A stretch of DNA of 64,000 nt from Bacillus sp. B1-b2 (lineage in GTDB: Bacteria > Bacillota > Bacilli > Bacillales > Cytobacillaceae), in NCBI RefSeq assembly GCF_009183415.1, contig NZ_WEHU01000002.1, positions 62,001-126,000 on the forward strand. The letters run 5' to 3'. A model generated the notes under the pieces. That model did no database searches. It worked only from the letters and a program-made list of their open reading frames with translations, and was not told the origin of the DNA. A program made the translations under genes and the position numbers. The number at the start of each line of letters is the position of its first letter. The first letter of the stretch is position 1. Of the stretch, positions 8,726 through 17,235 are shown in pieces.

Positions 8726-10556
8726 AGAACTTACTGATGCCTTTCATTATCCAAAGCCCAATATAGATATAAAGTCTTCCTCGAAAAAAAATAGAAAAAA
8801 ACCACAGAATATGAGTAAAACCTTATATCGTCTTTGGAAGTACTTAGCACACCAAAAAGGGTTGCTCTTTCTTGTCATTTTAATGGTTGCTGTAAGCTGT
8901 GGATTAGGATTATTGGGACCATATATACTAGGTGATGCAATTGACCGTTATATTGTAAATGGTCATTTAGGTGGTTTCGGATGGCTACTTCTGGGACTTG
9001 GGATTATTTACTTTTTTAATTCAGTTGCTTTGTTTCTGCAAAACTACTGGATGATAGGAATTTCCCAATCAACTGTCTTTCGATTACGAACAGATTTGTT
9101 TGGGCAATTTCATACTTTACCTATTAGCTATTTTGATAAGAAGCAGCATGGGGAACTCATGAGTAGAGTGACGAATGATATTGAAAATGTTAGTTCCACT
9201 TTAAATAGCTCTGTGATTCAAATTTTCTCTAGTATATTGACACTTATAGGAACAGTAGTTGTTATGCTGTGGCTTAGTCCTATGCTGACTCTTTTAACAT
9301 TAATAGTAATTCCTTTTATGTATTTTGGAATGAGATGGATTACAAATCGAACGGGTATATTATTTAAAGAGCAACAAAGGAATCTAGGAGAATTGAATGG
9401 TCTTATTGAAGAATCCATTTCAGGGCAAAAAATCGTAAAAACATTCTCTTTAGAAGAAAAAATGATAGAGGAATTAAAAGAGAAAAGTGACCAATTAAAA
9501 AATGCTGCATACTGGGCACAGGTTTATTCAGGGTTTATTCCAAAGCTAATGAATATGCTCAATAATGCCAGCTATGCCTTAATTGTTGGAGTTGGTGGAT
9601 TATTAGCATTAAAATATGGCACAGTATCAATTGGTGTTATTGTTATTTTTGTTGAGTACTCCAGACAATTCACAAGACCACTCAATGATTTATCTAATCA
9701 ATTTAATACATTACTTTCTGCCATTGCTGGTGCAGAACGTGTTTTCGAGGTGCTAGATGAAATACCAGAAGATGCGGATGAAGCTACTGCGAAAGAGATC
9801 GACCAGATAAAAGGGAATGTAACTTTTCAACAAGTGTCGTTTTCCTATGATACAGATAAAGAGATTTTAAAGGATATTACCTTTAAAGCTAATTATGGAG
9901 ATACTATCGCTTTAGTTGGTCCTACTGGAGCAGGGAAAACAACCATAATCCAGTTAGTAACAAGGTTTTATAATCCAACTGGTGGGCGAATTCTCATTGA
10001 TGGTCAGGATATTAAAAACATAAAAAGAGAGAGTCTTAGATCTCATATGGGATTTGTACTTCAGGATACGTATTTATTTGAGGGCACTATTAGAGATAAT
10101 ATTCGATATGGGAAGTTAAATGCCTCTGACAAAGAAGTAGAGAATGCTGCAAAAATGGCCAATGCCCATGGATTTATTTCAAAATTGCCTGATGGTTATA
10201 ACACGATTCTACGTTCAAATGGAAGCGGTATTAGTCAAGGGCAGAAACAGCTATTGTCCATTGCTAGAGCCATCTTAGCAGACCCTGCTATCCTCATTTT
10301 AGATGAAGCAACGAGCAGTATTGATACAATAACAGAATTGAAAATTCAAGAGGCCTTAAAACGATTAATGAAAGGGAAAACAAGTTTTGTTGTGGCACAC
10401 CGATTAAATACAATTAAGCACGCTGATACTATACTTGTTTTAAATCACGGAACTATTATAGAAAGTGGGAGTCATGAGAAGTTAGTAAATCAAAAAGGAT
10501 TTTATTACGAATTACAGCAAAATCAACATCAATCTTCACAAGATAATGACCTCTAA
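8718..10556 (+). CDS. yfiC: Heterodimeric ABC exporter, catalytic subunit (YfiC-like)
   Basis: 612 aa partner of the preceding gene: a hydrophilic N-terminal stretch of about 40 aa, six membrane helices, then the ABC domain. Walker A GPTGAGKT is at 401-408, Walker B DEATSS has the catalytic Glu (E530), and the H-loop His is present (H561). The signature is altered to ISQGQ (505-509) instead of LSGGQ. That complements the first subunit: its poor Walker B/H-loop would face this poor signature, giving one degenerate and one active ATP site, as known for TM287/288-type exporters. Confidence 0.87.
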   Translation: MYKELTDAFHYPKPNIDIKSSSKKNRKKPQNMSKTLYRLWKYLAHQKGLLFLVILMVAVSCGLGLLGPYILGDAIDRYIVNGHLGGFGWLLLGLGIIYFFNSVALFLQNYWMIGISQSTVFRLRTDLFGQFHTLPISYFDKKQHGELMSRVTNDIENVSSTLNSSVIQIFSSILTLIGTVVVMLWLSPMLTLLTLIVIPFMYFGMRWITNRTGILFKEQQRNLGELNGLIEESISGQKIVKTFSLEEKMIEELKEKSDQLKNAAYWAQVYSGFIPKLMNMLNNASYALIVGVGGLLALKYGTVSIGVIVIFVEYSRQFTRPLNDLSNQFNTLLSAIAGAERVFEVLDEIPEDADEATAKEIDQIKGNVTFQQVSFSYDTDKEILKDITFKANYGDTIALVGPTGAGKTTIIQLVTRFYNPTGGRILIDGQDIKNIKRESLRSHMGFVLQDTYLFEGTIRDNIRYGKLNASDKEVENAAKMANAHGFISKLPDGYNTILRSNGSGISQGQKQLLSIARAILADPAILILDEATSSIDTITELKIQEALKRLMKGKTSFVVAHRLNTIKHADTILVLNHGTIIESGSHEKLVNQKGFYYELQQNQHQSSQDNDL

Positions 10557-10580
10557 TACAGAGATGGTAGAATTAGCACA

Positions 10581-10609
10581 TTGACTGACCGGTCATTTTT
10601 GTATAAAAT
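10581..10609 (+). promoter_or_regulatory. Sigma-A promoter with TetR-type palindrome in the spacer
   Basis: TTGACT (10581-10586), 17-bp spacer, TAAAAT (10604-10609). The palindrome TGACCGGTCA occupies 10586-10595, at the -35/spacer boundary. TGACCGGTCA-type cores are common in TetR/AcrR-family operators. The promoter points to the 30-codon ORF and the alarmone synthetase downstream; no regulator gene is adjacent. Confidence 0.6.
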
Positions 10610-10730
10610 AAAAGTAGATTCGGTGCCTTTAACCTTTGAACAGTTCGATTTATATAAAAAAATGGCTTCGTATGCTAATTGATAATCCGTAAAAAATGAA
10701 AAGAGCACTACAAAAAAGGTGGATGTTAAT

Positions 10731-10823
10731 TTGAAGACTATTGATCAGATAATAGAATTTTTAAAGAGTATCGGAGTAGATGCAGAAAAGGTTTATAAGA
10801 ATCCAAAGGAGACTTATCAGTAA
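10731..10823 (+). CDS. 30-aa ORF coupled to the alarmone synthetase
   Basis: Starts with TTG 8 nt after a good ribosome binding site (AAAGGTGG) and encodes a 30-residue, probably helical peptide opening MKTIDQIIEFLKSIG and ending KNPKETYQ. Its TAA is immediately followed by the ATG of the synthetase gene, and AAGGAGA for that gene lies inside this ORF. So it is either a leader peptide that couples translation or a small partner protein. I do not recognise the sequence. Confidence 0.5.
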   Translation: MKTIDQIIEFLKSIGVDAEKVYKNPKETYQ

Positions 10824-11522
10824 ATGGATAGCTTAACACATATAAAAAAATATGTAGAAAATAATGACTTCGATTTAGAGGAATTTTCATACGAAATAAA
10901 TGAATGGAAAAATAATTTAATTATCTATCGCTTTGCCTTAGAAGAGATAAATACTAAGCTAAAAATATTAAATGAAGAATTTCAATTCATCCATAATCAC
11001 AATCCTATTGAGCATATTAAATCAAGAATTAAAGACCCTAGGGGAATAATGGAAAAGCTTAGCCGAAAGGGCCTTGATATTACTGTAGAGAATGCGAAGA
11101 AGCATATTCATGACATTGCTGGAGTTCGTATCACATGCTCCTTTATTTCTGATATATATGAGATATACCAATTATTAGAGAAACAAGATGATATTACGGT
11201 TATTAATGTAAAAGATTATATAAAAAATCCAAAACCAAATGGATACAAAAGCTTGCATTTAATTATTCGCACACCCGTCTATTTAAGTACGGGTATGGAA
11301 GAGGTTTTTGTTGAAATACAAATAAGAACCATTGCTATGGATTTTTGGGCAAGCTTAGAGCACAAGATTTATTATAAGTTTGATAAAGGGGTACCATCCC
11401 ATCTATTAGACGAGTTAAAAGAAGCTGCAGATGCAGCTCATGAATTAGATATTAAAATGAAAAAAATAAAAGATAGAGTAGATATTTATCAAACAGTTGG
11501 TCATGATCAAACCTTAATATAA
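10824..11522 (+). CDS. Small alarmone synthetase (GTP pyrophosphokinase)
   Basis: 232 aa single-domain (p)ppGpp synthetase of the RelP/RelQ (YwaC/YjbM) class: a RelA/SpoT synthetase domain with no hydrolase, TGS or ACT domain. Conserved segments are IEHIKSRIKDPRGI, HDIAGVRITC, the substrate loop PKPNGYKSLH, and EIQIRTIAMDFWASLEHKI. Transfers pyrophosphate from ATP to GDP or GTP in stress. The sequence does not settle whether it is a YwaC or a YjbM orthologue, so no symbol is given. Probably transcribed from the operator-bearing promoter at 10581 together with the 30-aa ORF, which would make it inducible. Confidence 0.92.
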   Translation: MDSLTHIKKYVENNDFDLEEFSYEINEWKNNLIIYRFALEEINTKLKILNEEFQFIHNHNPIEHIKSRIKDPRGIMEKLSRKGLDITVENAKKHIHDIAGVRITCSFISDIYEIYQLLEKQDDITVINVKDYIKNPKPNGYKSLHLIIRTPVYLSTGMEEVFVEIQIRTIAMDFWASLEHKIYYKFDKGVPSHLLDELKEAADAAHELDIKMKKIKDRVDIYQTVGHDQTLI

Positions 11523-11530
11523 AGCATATA

Positions 11531-11606
11531 AAATCTGGTTGTTTTTAGAGTTGCTTCCACATTTACTGCGGATTGTGGAGCAGAACTTTAAGCGCACCAG
11601 ATTTTT
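11531..11606 (+). terminator. Probable terminator after the alarmone synthetase
   Basis: Arms AAATCTGGT (11531) and ACCAGATTT (ending about 11604) enclose an inner TCCACA/TGTGGA hairpin; the outer arm is followed by a short T-run. Confidence 0.55.
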
Positions 11607-11716
11607 ATTGCTTTTCTGATAGATTACATATCTATTTTTTAGTGAATAATTTATAATAAGAAGATAATTTTTGGGAAGCTGTTACTGTCCATATAAAAGG
11701 AGAAGATATATTAGAA

Positions 11717-12859
11717 ATGCAATTAATACAATCATTAAAACCTTTCATACAACAAAATTGGGAAAAATCAGGCTTTAAAAACATAACATCTATTCAAGAG
11801 AAAACAATTCCTCCCTTGCTAGAAGGAAAGGATGTTATTGCAGAATCACCTACAGGTACGGGAAAAACGTTAGCTTATTTATTACCATTACTAAATAAGA
11901 TGGATACGGAGTCTAAAAGTATACAGGCTATTTGTTTAGCATCCTCTCAAGAGCTAGTAATGCAAATATTATCAGAAGTGCAAAAATGGGGAGAAGGCAG
12001 TGGTATCCGTGCAGCATCTTTTATCGGTGGTGCTAATGTGAAGAGACAGCTGGAAAAATTAAAGAAACACCCACACTTAGTTATATGCACTCCAGGTAGA
12101 GCATTAGAGTTAATAAAACAAAAGAAATTAAAAATGCATGAAGTAAAAACAGTTGTTTTGGACGAGGCAGATCAATTATTAGTAGCAGAGCATCTAGACT
12201 CTGTAAAGCAAATAATTAAATCAACATTGAAGGATCGTCAAGTTGTTCTATTTTCTGCCACTTTAACACAGAGAACAGAACAATTAGCAGAAGAGCTAGT
12301 TCAAGAAGCGGAAATTATTCGAGTGAAAAAAGATGAAACAATTGATTCAAAAGAAGTAAATCATATCTATTTCCAAGCAGAATACAGAGATAAAGTAAAA
12401 TTATTAGAGCCAATTTCTCGTCTGGAGAAAGCGAAAATTCTTGTATTTGTAAAGGACATCGGAAATTTAACTGTCGTACAGGAAAAATTAGGCTATAAAA
12501 ATATTCAGTCAAGCATGCTTCATTCTGATCTGAATAAGATGGAAAGACAAAAATCTTTAAGAAATTTTCGCTCTGGAAAAACGAATATGTTGTTGGCAAC
12601 AGATGTTGCAGCTAGAGGTCTTGACATAGCTAATATTACACATGTTGTTCATTATGACCTTGCAACAAATCAAACACAATATATCCATCGTTCCGGTCGA
12701 ACGGGCCGATTTGGAGCAGAGGGCTTAGTTATTAGCTTAGTAACACAAAGAGAAGAAAGAGAGCTTAAGCAGTTAGCAAAGGAGCTTAAGATTTCTGTAG
12801 CAAGAAAAAGCTTTTACCATGGGGAAATTGTAGATTATAAAGATAGATCTACTAATTAA
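11717..12859 (+). CDS. yfmL: DEAD-box RNA helicase (YfmL-like)
   Basis: 380 aa, a minimal two-RecA-domain DEAD-box helicase with no C-terminal RNA-binding extension. Visible motifs: Q-motif region (SIQEKTIPPLL), Walker A SPTGTGKT, PGRALE, DEAD at 149-152, SAT (FSATL), and in the second domain ARGLD and HRSGRTGR. Size and sequence match B. subtilis YfmL (376 aa), linked to ribosome biogenesis and growth in the cold. RBS AAAGGAGAAG lies upstream. A hairpin terminator follows at 12873-12930. Confidence 0.9.
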   Translation: MQLIQSLKPFIQQNWEKSGFKNITSIQEKTIPPLLEGKDVIAESPTGTGKTLAYLLPLLNKMDTESKSIQAICLASSQELVMQILSEVQKWGEGSGIRAASFIGGANVKRQLEKLKKHPHLVICTPGRALELIKQKKLKMHEVKTVVLDEADQLLVAEHLDSVKQIIKSTLKDRQVVLFSATLTQRTEQLAEELVQEAEIIRVKKDETIDSKEVNHIYFQAEYRDKVKLLEPISRLEKAKILVFVKDIGNLTVVQEKLGYKNIQSSMLHSDLNKMERQKSLRNFRSGKTNMLLATDVAARGLDIANITHVVHYDLATNQTQYIHRSGRTGRFGAEGLVISLVTQREERELKQLAKELKISVARKSFYHGEIVDYKDRSTN

Positions 12860-12872
12860 CATATTTTTAAAG

Positions 12873-12930
12873 GATCTCACTTGATTTTAAAGTAGTAAAT
12901 GCTACTTCACTTCGAGTGAGGTCTTTTTTT
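12873..12930 (+). terminator. Terminator after yfmL
   Basis: GATCTCACT (12873) pairs with AGTGAGGTC (12915-12923); an inner AGTAG/CTACT helix extends it. An 8-T run follows. Confidence 0.75.
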
Positions 12931-13017
12931 TATAAAAAGACCTTTCAAGTTTAAATGATTTAAATGTAGTGGAAAGGGACATTTCCTTGACTCTTTCAAA
13001 GCTAATAAAAATTATAC

Positions 13018-13047
13018 GAATAAAAAGCTGGCAAACTAAACAAGATA
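13018..13047 (+). promoter_or_regulatory. Sigma-G-like forespore promoter of the ger operon
   Basis: GAATA (13018-13022), an 18-bp spacer, then CAAGATA (13041-13047). The sigma-G consensus is close to GNATR-N18-CATNMTA, so only one -10 position deviates. It lies 40 bases before the first gene of the germination operon, which is where forespore expression is expected. Confidence 0.6.
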
Positions 13048-13086
13048 ATAGCAAGAATTAACAATAATGATAAAAGGAAGGCTATT

Positions 13087-13323
13087 ATGGTTACTTTTGC
13101 CTATATATTAATCTTTACATTAATGTCTGTTTTTACAGTGGTATTGGATTTTTTTGTTTTTCACCATGGTCCTATAAAATCGATTAAGAATATATATGAA
13201 GCGGAAGTAGGAGCTGGAGCTTTAACAATTGTCTTTACAGCTATTTTAGGATTTGTCTGGTCCGTTGTAGTTGATCTGCGTTTAAGGAAAAATAAGACAC
13301 AGGCTAAGCAGAAGAAAGGTTGA
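13087..13323 (+). CDS. Two-TM small protein, probable germinant-receptor D subunit
   Basis: 78 aa with two membrane segments (about residues 4-27 and 45-65) and a Lys-rich C-terminus. Ger operons of Bacillus often carry a small two-helix D protein that modulates receptor activity; size, topology and position (first gene, 44 bases before the first B subunit, just downstream of a sigma-G-like promoter) fit. RBS AAAGGAAGG. The family assignment is from topology and context, not from a recognised motif. Confidence 0.65.
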   Translation: MVTFAYILIFTLMSVFTVVLDFFVFHHGPIKSIKNIYEAEVGAGALTIVFTAILGFVWSVVVDLRLRKNKTQAKQKKG

Positions 13324-13367
13324 CTAACTTCTAGGAAAAAGAGCTTTTTAAAGGAAGTGTATACAGC

Positions 13368-14501
13368 ATGAAGAAGGAAAACATTTCTCTGACACAACTA
13401 GCAGCGGTTGTTTTTAACTTTCAAATAGGGAGTAATGTTGCCATTGGTCTCGGGTTAAATGCAAAGGAGGATGCATGGATTGCACTTCTCATTTCCCTAT
13501 TAATAGGAATAGGTATTACCTATTTTTTTATTTATATGACAACGCTTGCTCCCGGTAAGAATTTGTTTGAGATGTTTGAATACTGTTTTAATCGACCAAT
13601 AGCAATTACCTTGAGTATGGTTTATGCCATCTATTTTTTTTACTATGCTTGTCGAATAATTAGAGACTTTGGAGAATTAATTGCAAGTACAGTACTCCCT
13701 TTAACACCAATTGAAGTTTCTACCGTTATGCTCGTCTTATTAATGGGATACATCTTATACATGGGATTAGAGGTTCTAGCAAGAACTGCTGAAATCTTTA
13801 CACCTTATGGAATAGTGCTTAATGTGTTACTTTTTTTATTCTTATATGTAGGTAAAAGCTTAGATTACTCTAGCCTAAAGCCAATACTAGGAGAAGGACT
13901 AAAACCAATATGGGAGGTTATTTTTCCATATGAAATAGTTCGTCCATATGGTCAATTAATTGTATTAACTTATATTCTTAGCAGTGTTTCTAATGTGAAG
14001 TATAGTAAGAAATTAATCATATTAAGTGTTCTAGCATCTGGGCTATTATTATTTCTCACTTCCATCATGATTATTTTAGCATTAGGAAATGAAATTGCAC
14101 TACGTTCTACCTTCCCGTTGCTAAGTGCTGCAAGACTAGTATCAATTGGTGACTTTATTCAAAGAATAGATGCGATTGTAGTATTCTGTATGATGCTAGG
14201 TACATTAGTAAAAAGCTGTATTTATATGTACGGTGGATTAAAGGCATTAGAATATACCTTTAAACTTTCTTTTCGATATTTTAGTATTCCGATGACCTGC
14301 ATTGTAGCCATGTTCTCTGTGTTTATTAGTCGGAATTTTACAGAGCATCTAAACGAAGGGTTAATTTCCAACCCGTTTCTATTACATATACCTCTTCAAT
14401 TTGGTATTCCAGTAGCAATGGTTTGTGTTATGTTACTAAAATTAGCGATGAAACAGAAGAAGAATGGAACAGTGGGTAGTGATTTGGAGCAAGAGGGCTA
14501 A
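13368..14501 (+). CDS. Spore germinant receptor B subunit (GerB family), first copy
   Basis: 377 aa, about ten membrane helices, the APC-superfamily permease-like subunit of a GerA-type receptor, expected in the spore inner membrane, where the B subunit is thought to bind germinant. Typical features: ISLTQLAAVVFNFQIGS in helix 1, LAPGKNLFEMFEY, and ARTAEIFTPYGI in the middle. The second copy follows after 28 bases and is clearly paralogous. Confidence 0.92.
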   Translation: MKKENISLTQLAAVVFNFQIGSNVAIGLGLNAKEDAWIALLISLLIGIGITYFFIYMTTLAPGKNLFEMFEYCFNRPIAITLSMVYAIYFFYYACRIIRDFGELIASTVLPLTPIEVSTVMLVLLMGYILYMGLEVLARTAEIFTPYGIVLNVLLFLFLYVGKSLDYSSLKPILGEGLKPIWEVIFPYEIVRPYGQLIVLTYILSSVSNVKYSKKLIILSVLASGLLLFLTSIMIILALGNEIALRSTFPLLSAARLVSIGDFIQRIDAIVVFCMMLGTLVKSCIYMYGGLKALEYTFKLSFRYFSIPMTCIVAMFSVFISRNFTEHLNEGLISNPFLLHIPLQFGIPVAMVCVMLLKLAMKQKKNGTVGSDLEQEG

Positions 14502-14529
14502 AGTAATTCTGTAAAGGTGTGAAATGGGC

Positions 14530-15636
14530 ATGTTAACAGAGAAATTGTCTTTAACACAAATATTTACAATGGTGATCAATTTCTTATTGGGTAGTTCGAT
14601 TGTAGTAGGCATTGGGATGGGAGCAAAGCGAGATGCTTGGATAGCAGTTTTAATTGGAATGGTTCTCGGGTTACTTATTATGAGCTTTTATCTTTATCTC
14701 ATGTCTTTACTTCCAGGGAAAAACCTTTTTGAAATATTTGAGTATTGCTTCTCAAGGAAAGTGGCTATTGTCTTTACATTATTATACTCTACTTATTTTT
14801 TCTATATTGCATGCAGAGTAGTTAGAGACTTTGGGGAGTTAATTTCTATTGCAATATTACCTATAACGCCAATAGAATTTACTAATTTTCTTCTCTTAAT
14901 CGTCATTGGATATATTTTGTATACCGGGATTGAAGTGTTGGGACGTACTTCAGAAATTTTTACTCCCTATACTTTTGTTTTTATTCTACTTTTATTCATC
15001 CTGCTTTATGGCGGAGAAAAAATAGATTTAAATAAAATACAACCTATCCTAGTTGATTACAAGCCAGTTGTACATGCAGTAATACCCTCCATGTTAGCAT
15101 TTCCTTTTGGAGAGTTAATTGCTTTTACCGTTGTGTTAACTAATACCTCCAATTTTAAGATGAGTAAGAGAATAAGTATGATCGGTGTTGCAGTAGCAAG
15201 TCTAATATTAATGGCATCTGTTTTTCTAATTATGACTTCCTTAGGAGAGACAACTGCCGATCGAACGACCTTTCCACTACTAAGTGCGGCGAGATTAATA
15301 AATATTGGGGAACTTATTGAAAGAACAGATGCTCTGATTGTCTTTATCATGATGTTAGGGATCTTAATCAAGAGCTCTGTGTTCCTATATGGCTGTCTTA
15401 AGGGGATTGAATATATTTTTAAAATTCCATATCGTTATTTTGCTATGCCATTTGCTTGTCTTACTGCCATCTTTTCTATCTTTATTTCTTTGGATTTTTC
15501 AGATCATTTAGTGGAAGGATTACAAGTTGATCTCTTCTTATTACATATACCTTTGGAGTATGGAGTACCTATTCTAACGACATTTATCTTGTTAATAAAG
15601 AAATGGAATAAGAAAACAACATGGATTGGAGGGTAA
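14530..15636 (+). CDS. Spore germinant receptor B subunit (GerB family), second copy
   Basis: 368 aa paralogue of the previous gene, similar over its whole length (SLTQIFTMVINFLLGS, LLPGKNLFEIFEYCFS, GRTSEIFTPYTF). The frame has an ATG at 14524, but AAAGGTG is too close to it. The ATG at 14530 is better spaced and aligns with the first copy's start. Two adjacent B subunits imply either two alternative receptors sharing A and C or a receptor with mixed B subunits. Only 3 bases separate it from the A-subunit gene. Confidence 0.92.
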   Translation: MLTEKLSLTQIFTMVINFLLGSSIVVGIGMGAKRDAWIAVLIGMVLGLLIMSFYLYLMSLLPGKNLFEIFEYCFSRKVAIVFTLLYSTYFFYIACRVVRDFGELISIAILPITPIEFTNFLLLIVIGYILYTGIEVLGRTSEIFTPYTFVFILLLFILLYGGEKIDLNKIQPILVDYKPVVHAVIPSMLAFPFGELIAFTVVLTNTSNFKMSKRISMIGVAVASLILMASVFLIMTSLGETTADRTTFPLLSAARLINIGELIERTDALIVFIMMLGILIKSSVFLYGCLKGIEYIFKIPYRYFAMPFACLTAIFSIFISLDFSDHLVEGLQVDLFLLHIPLEYGVPILTTFILLIKKWNKKTTWIGG

Positions 15637-15639
15637 AGG

Positions 15640-17235
15640 ATGAACTTGTTTAAAAAGATACTGTCTATAAATAGTAAAAAAGAGATTCCCTCAAATACAA
15701 TACCTGAGAAACCAAAGGAAATAAATTTGAATGCTATCACTTTTGAAGGGTTAAAGCTAGAGATTACAAAAGCATTTGGTCATACTTCAGACTTGCAAAC
15801 AGATGTTATTCGATTAGGGAGAAGTGAGGGATGCATCTTTTATTTAGAAACTGTAATTAATACAGAAATGTTAAAGGAAATGTTAGGAACTACCCTGCAA
15901 AATAATGCAGATAGTGACATAGTCATTGAAACGGTTGAGGATCTACAACTCCTGAGTCAAAGAAGCTTTGGAGTATCTGGCTACCGATTAATTGATTGTG
16001 TGAAAGACATTATTACTTCTATACTAGAAGGTCGGATTGTCATAGTGTTTAGAGGAGTAGGGCAAGCTCTGAGTTTAAGCTATATTAACAGTGAAGGGCG
16101 ATCTGTAACAGAACCAACTACACAAACAGTAGTACGTGGCCCAAAGGATTCTTTTGTAGAGGATGCCTCTACGAATATTAACTTAGTAAGAAAGCGGATA
16201 AGAAATCAAAATCTGCGTTTTGAGAAGTTTATGATAGGAAATGAAACAAGAACAAATGTCTATTTAGGATATATGCATTCTATAGCGAATGAGAAAATAT
16301 TAGAAGAAGTGCGAACACGTCTAAAGAATATCGATATCTCAGCAATTTTCGAATCATCTAATATTGAAGAACTAATTGCAGATAAAAGCTTAACCGTATT
16401 CCCATTAGCAATCAATACAGAGCGACCAGATGGTGTGGCTACTTATTTAATGGACGGAAAAATGGTTATTATTATTGATGGTTCTCCATTTGTTTTAGTT
16501 GTTCCAGCAGTATTGACTGATTTTTTTACATCACCAGAGGACAATTACCAAAATTACTTCATGAGTACTTTTGTACGCTTGATTCGCTATTTAAGTTTTA
16601 TGATCGGGTTAATCATGCCTTCTGCTTATGTGGGAGTTTTGACATTTCACCCAGAGCTCTTGCCTACTACCCTCCTGTTAAGTGTTATTGCCCAGAGGGA
16701 GGATGTTCCTTTTCCTGCTGTTGTGGAAGTGTTACTGATGGAAGTAACCTTTGAAATATTAAGAGAAGCGGGAGTAAGAATGCCTCGAGCAGTTGGGCAA
16801 ACCGTTTCTATTGTGGGTGCATTAGTTATCGGACAAGCAGCTGCAGAAGCAGGGATTATTTCCAATATCATGGTTATCATTGTAGCCATTACTGCCATTG
16901 CTAATTTTGTATTTCCTAACTATAACTTTGCAAATGCTTCTAGACTTATCCGTTTTGTATTAATTATTGTAGCTTCCGTTATTGGGTTATATGGCGTTTT
17001 ATTGGTATTAGTATTCATGGTTGCTCATTTAAGTTCCTTACGTTCCTTTGGTGTACCATATTTAGCTCCAGTTGCACCATTTATTTTAGAGGATCAAAAG
17101 GATGTATTTATTCGTTCTCCTATATGGGCCATTAATAAACGACCATCCTATTTAAGTCCAAATAAAACTAATAAACAAAAACCACAAGGCTCTCCATCCC
17201 CTCCCCAACCAGATGATAAGGGGAAGAATAAATGA
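15640..17235 (+). CDS. Spore germinant receptor A subunit (GerA family)
   Basis: 531 aa. Large N-terminal hydrophilic domain (about 1-280), then a C-terminal membrane domain with about five to six helices. The family signature region INTERPDGVATYLMDGK is near residues 265-280, and the second block FPAVVEVLLMEVTFEILREA and GQTVSIVGALVIGQAA follow. GerA proteins form the oligomeric ion-channel core of the receptor. The tail is Pro/Lys-rich. Overlaps the C-subunit gene by 4 bases (ATGA). Confidence 0.95.
   Translation: MNLFKKILSINSKKEIPSNTIPEKPKEINLNAITFEGLKLEITKAFGHTSDLQTDVIRLGRSEGCIFYLETVINTEMLKEMLGTTLQNNADSDIVIETVEDLQLLSQRSFGVSGYRLIDCVKDIITSILEGRIVIVFRGVGQALSLSYINSEGRSVTEPTTQTVVRGPKDSFVEDASTNINLVRKRIRNQNLRFEKFMIGNETRTNVYLGYMHSIANEKILEEVRTRLKNIDISAIFESSNIEELIADKSLTVFPLAINTERPDGVATYLMDGKMVIIIDGSPFVLVVPAVLTDFFTSPEDNYQNYFMSTFVRLIRYLSFMIGLIMPSAYVGVLTFHPELLPTTLLLSVIAQREDVPFPAVVEVLLMEVTFEILREAGVRMPRAVGQTVSIVGALVIGQAAAEAGIISNIMVIIVAITAIANFVFPNYNFANASRLIRFVLIIVASVIGLYGVLLVLVFMVAHLSSLRSFGVPYLAPVAPFILEDQKDVFIRSPIWAINKRPSYLSPNKTNKQKPQGSPSPPQPDDKGKNK

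Noticed and set aside
10610-10690. Short open frame upstream of the 30-aa ORF (VPLTFEQFDLYKKMASYAN)
   Set aside because: No ribosome binding site and no recognisable family; it may be a gene remnant but cannot be supported.
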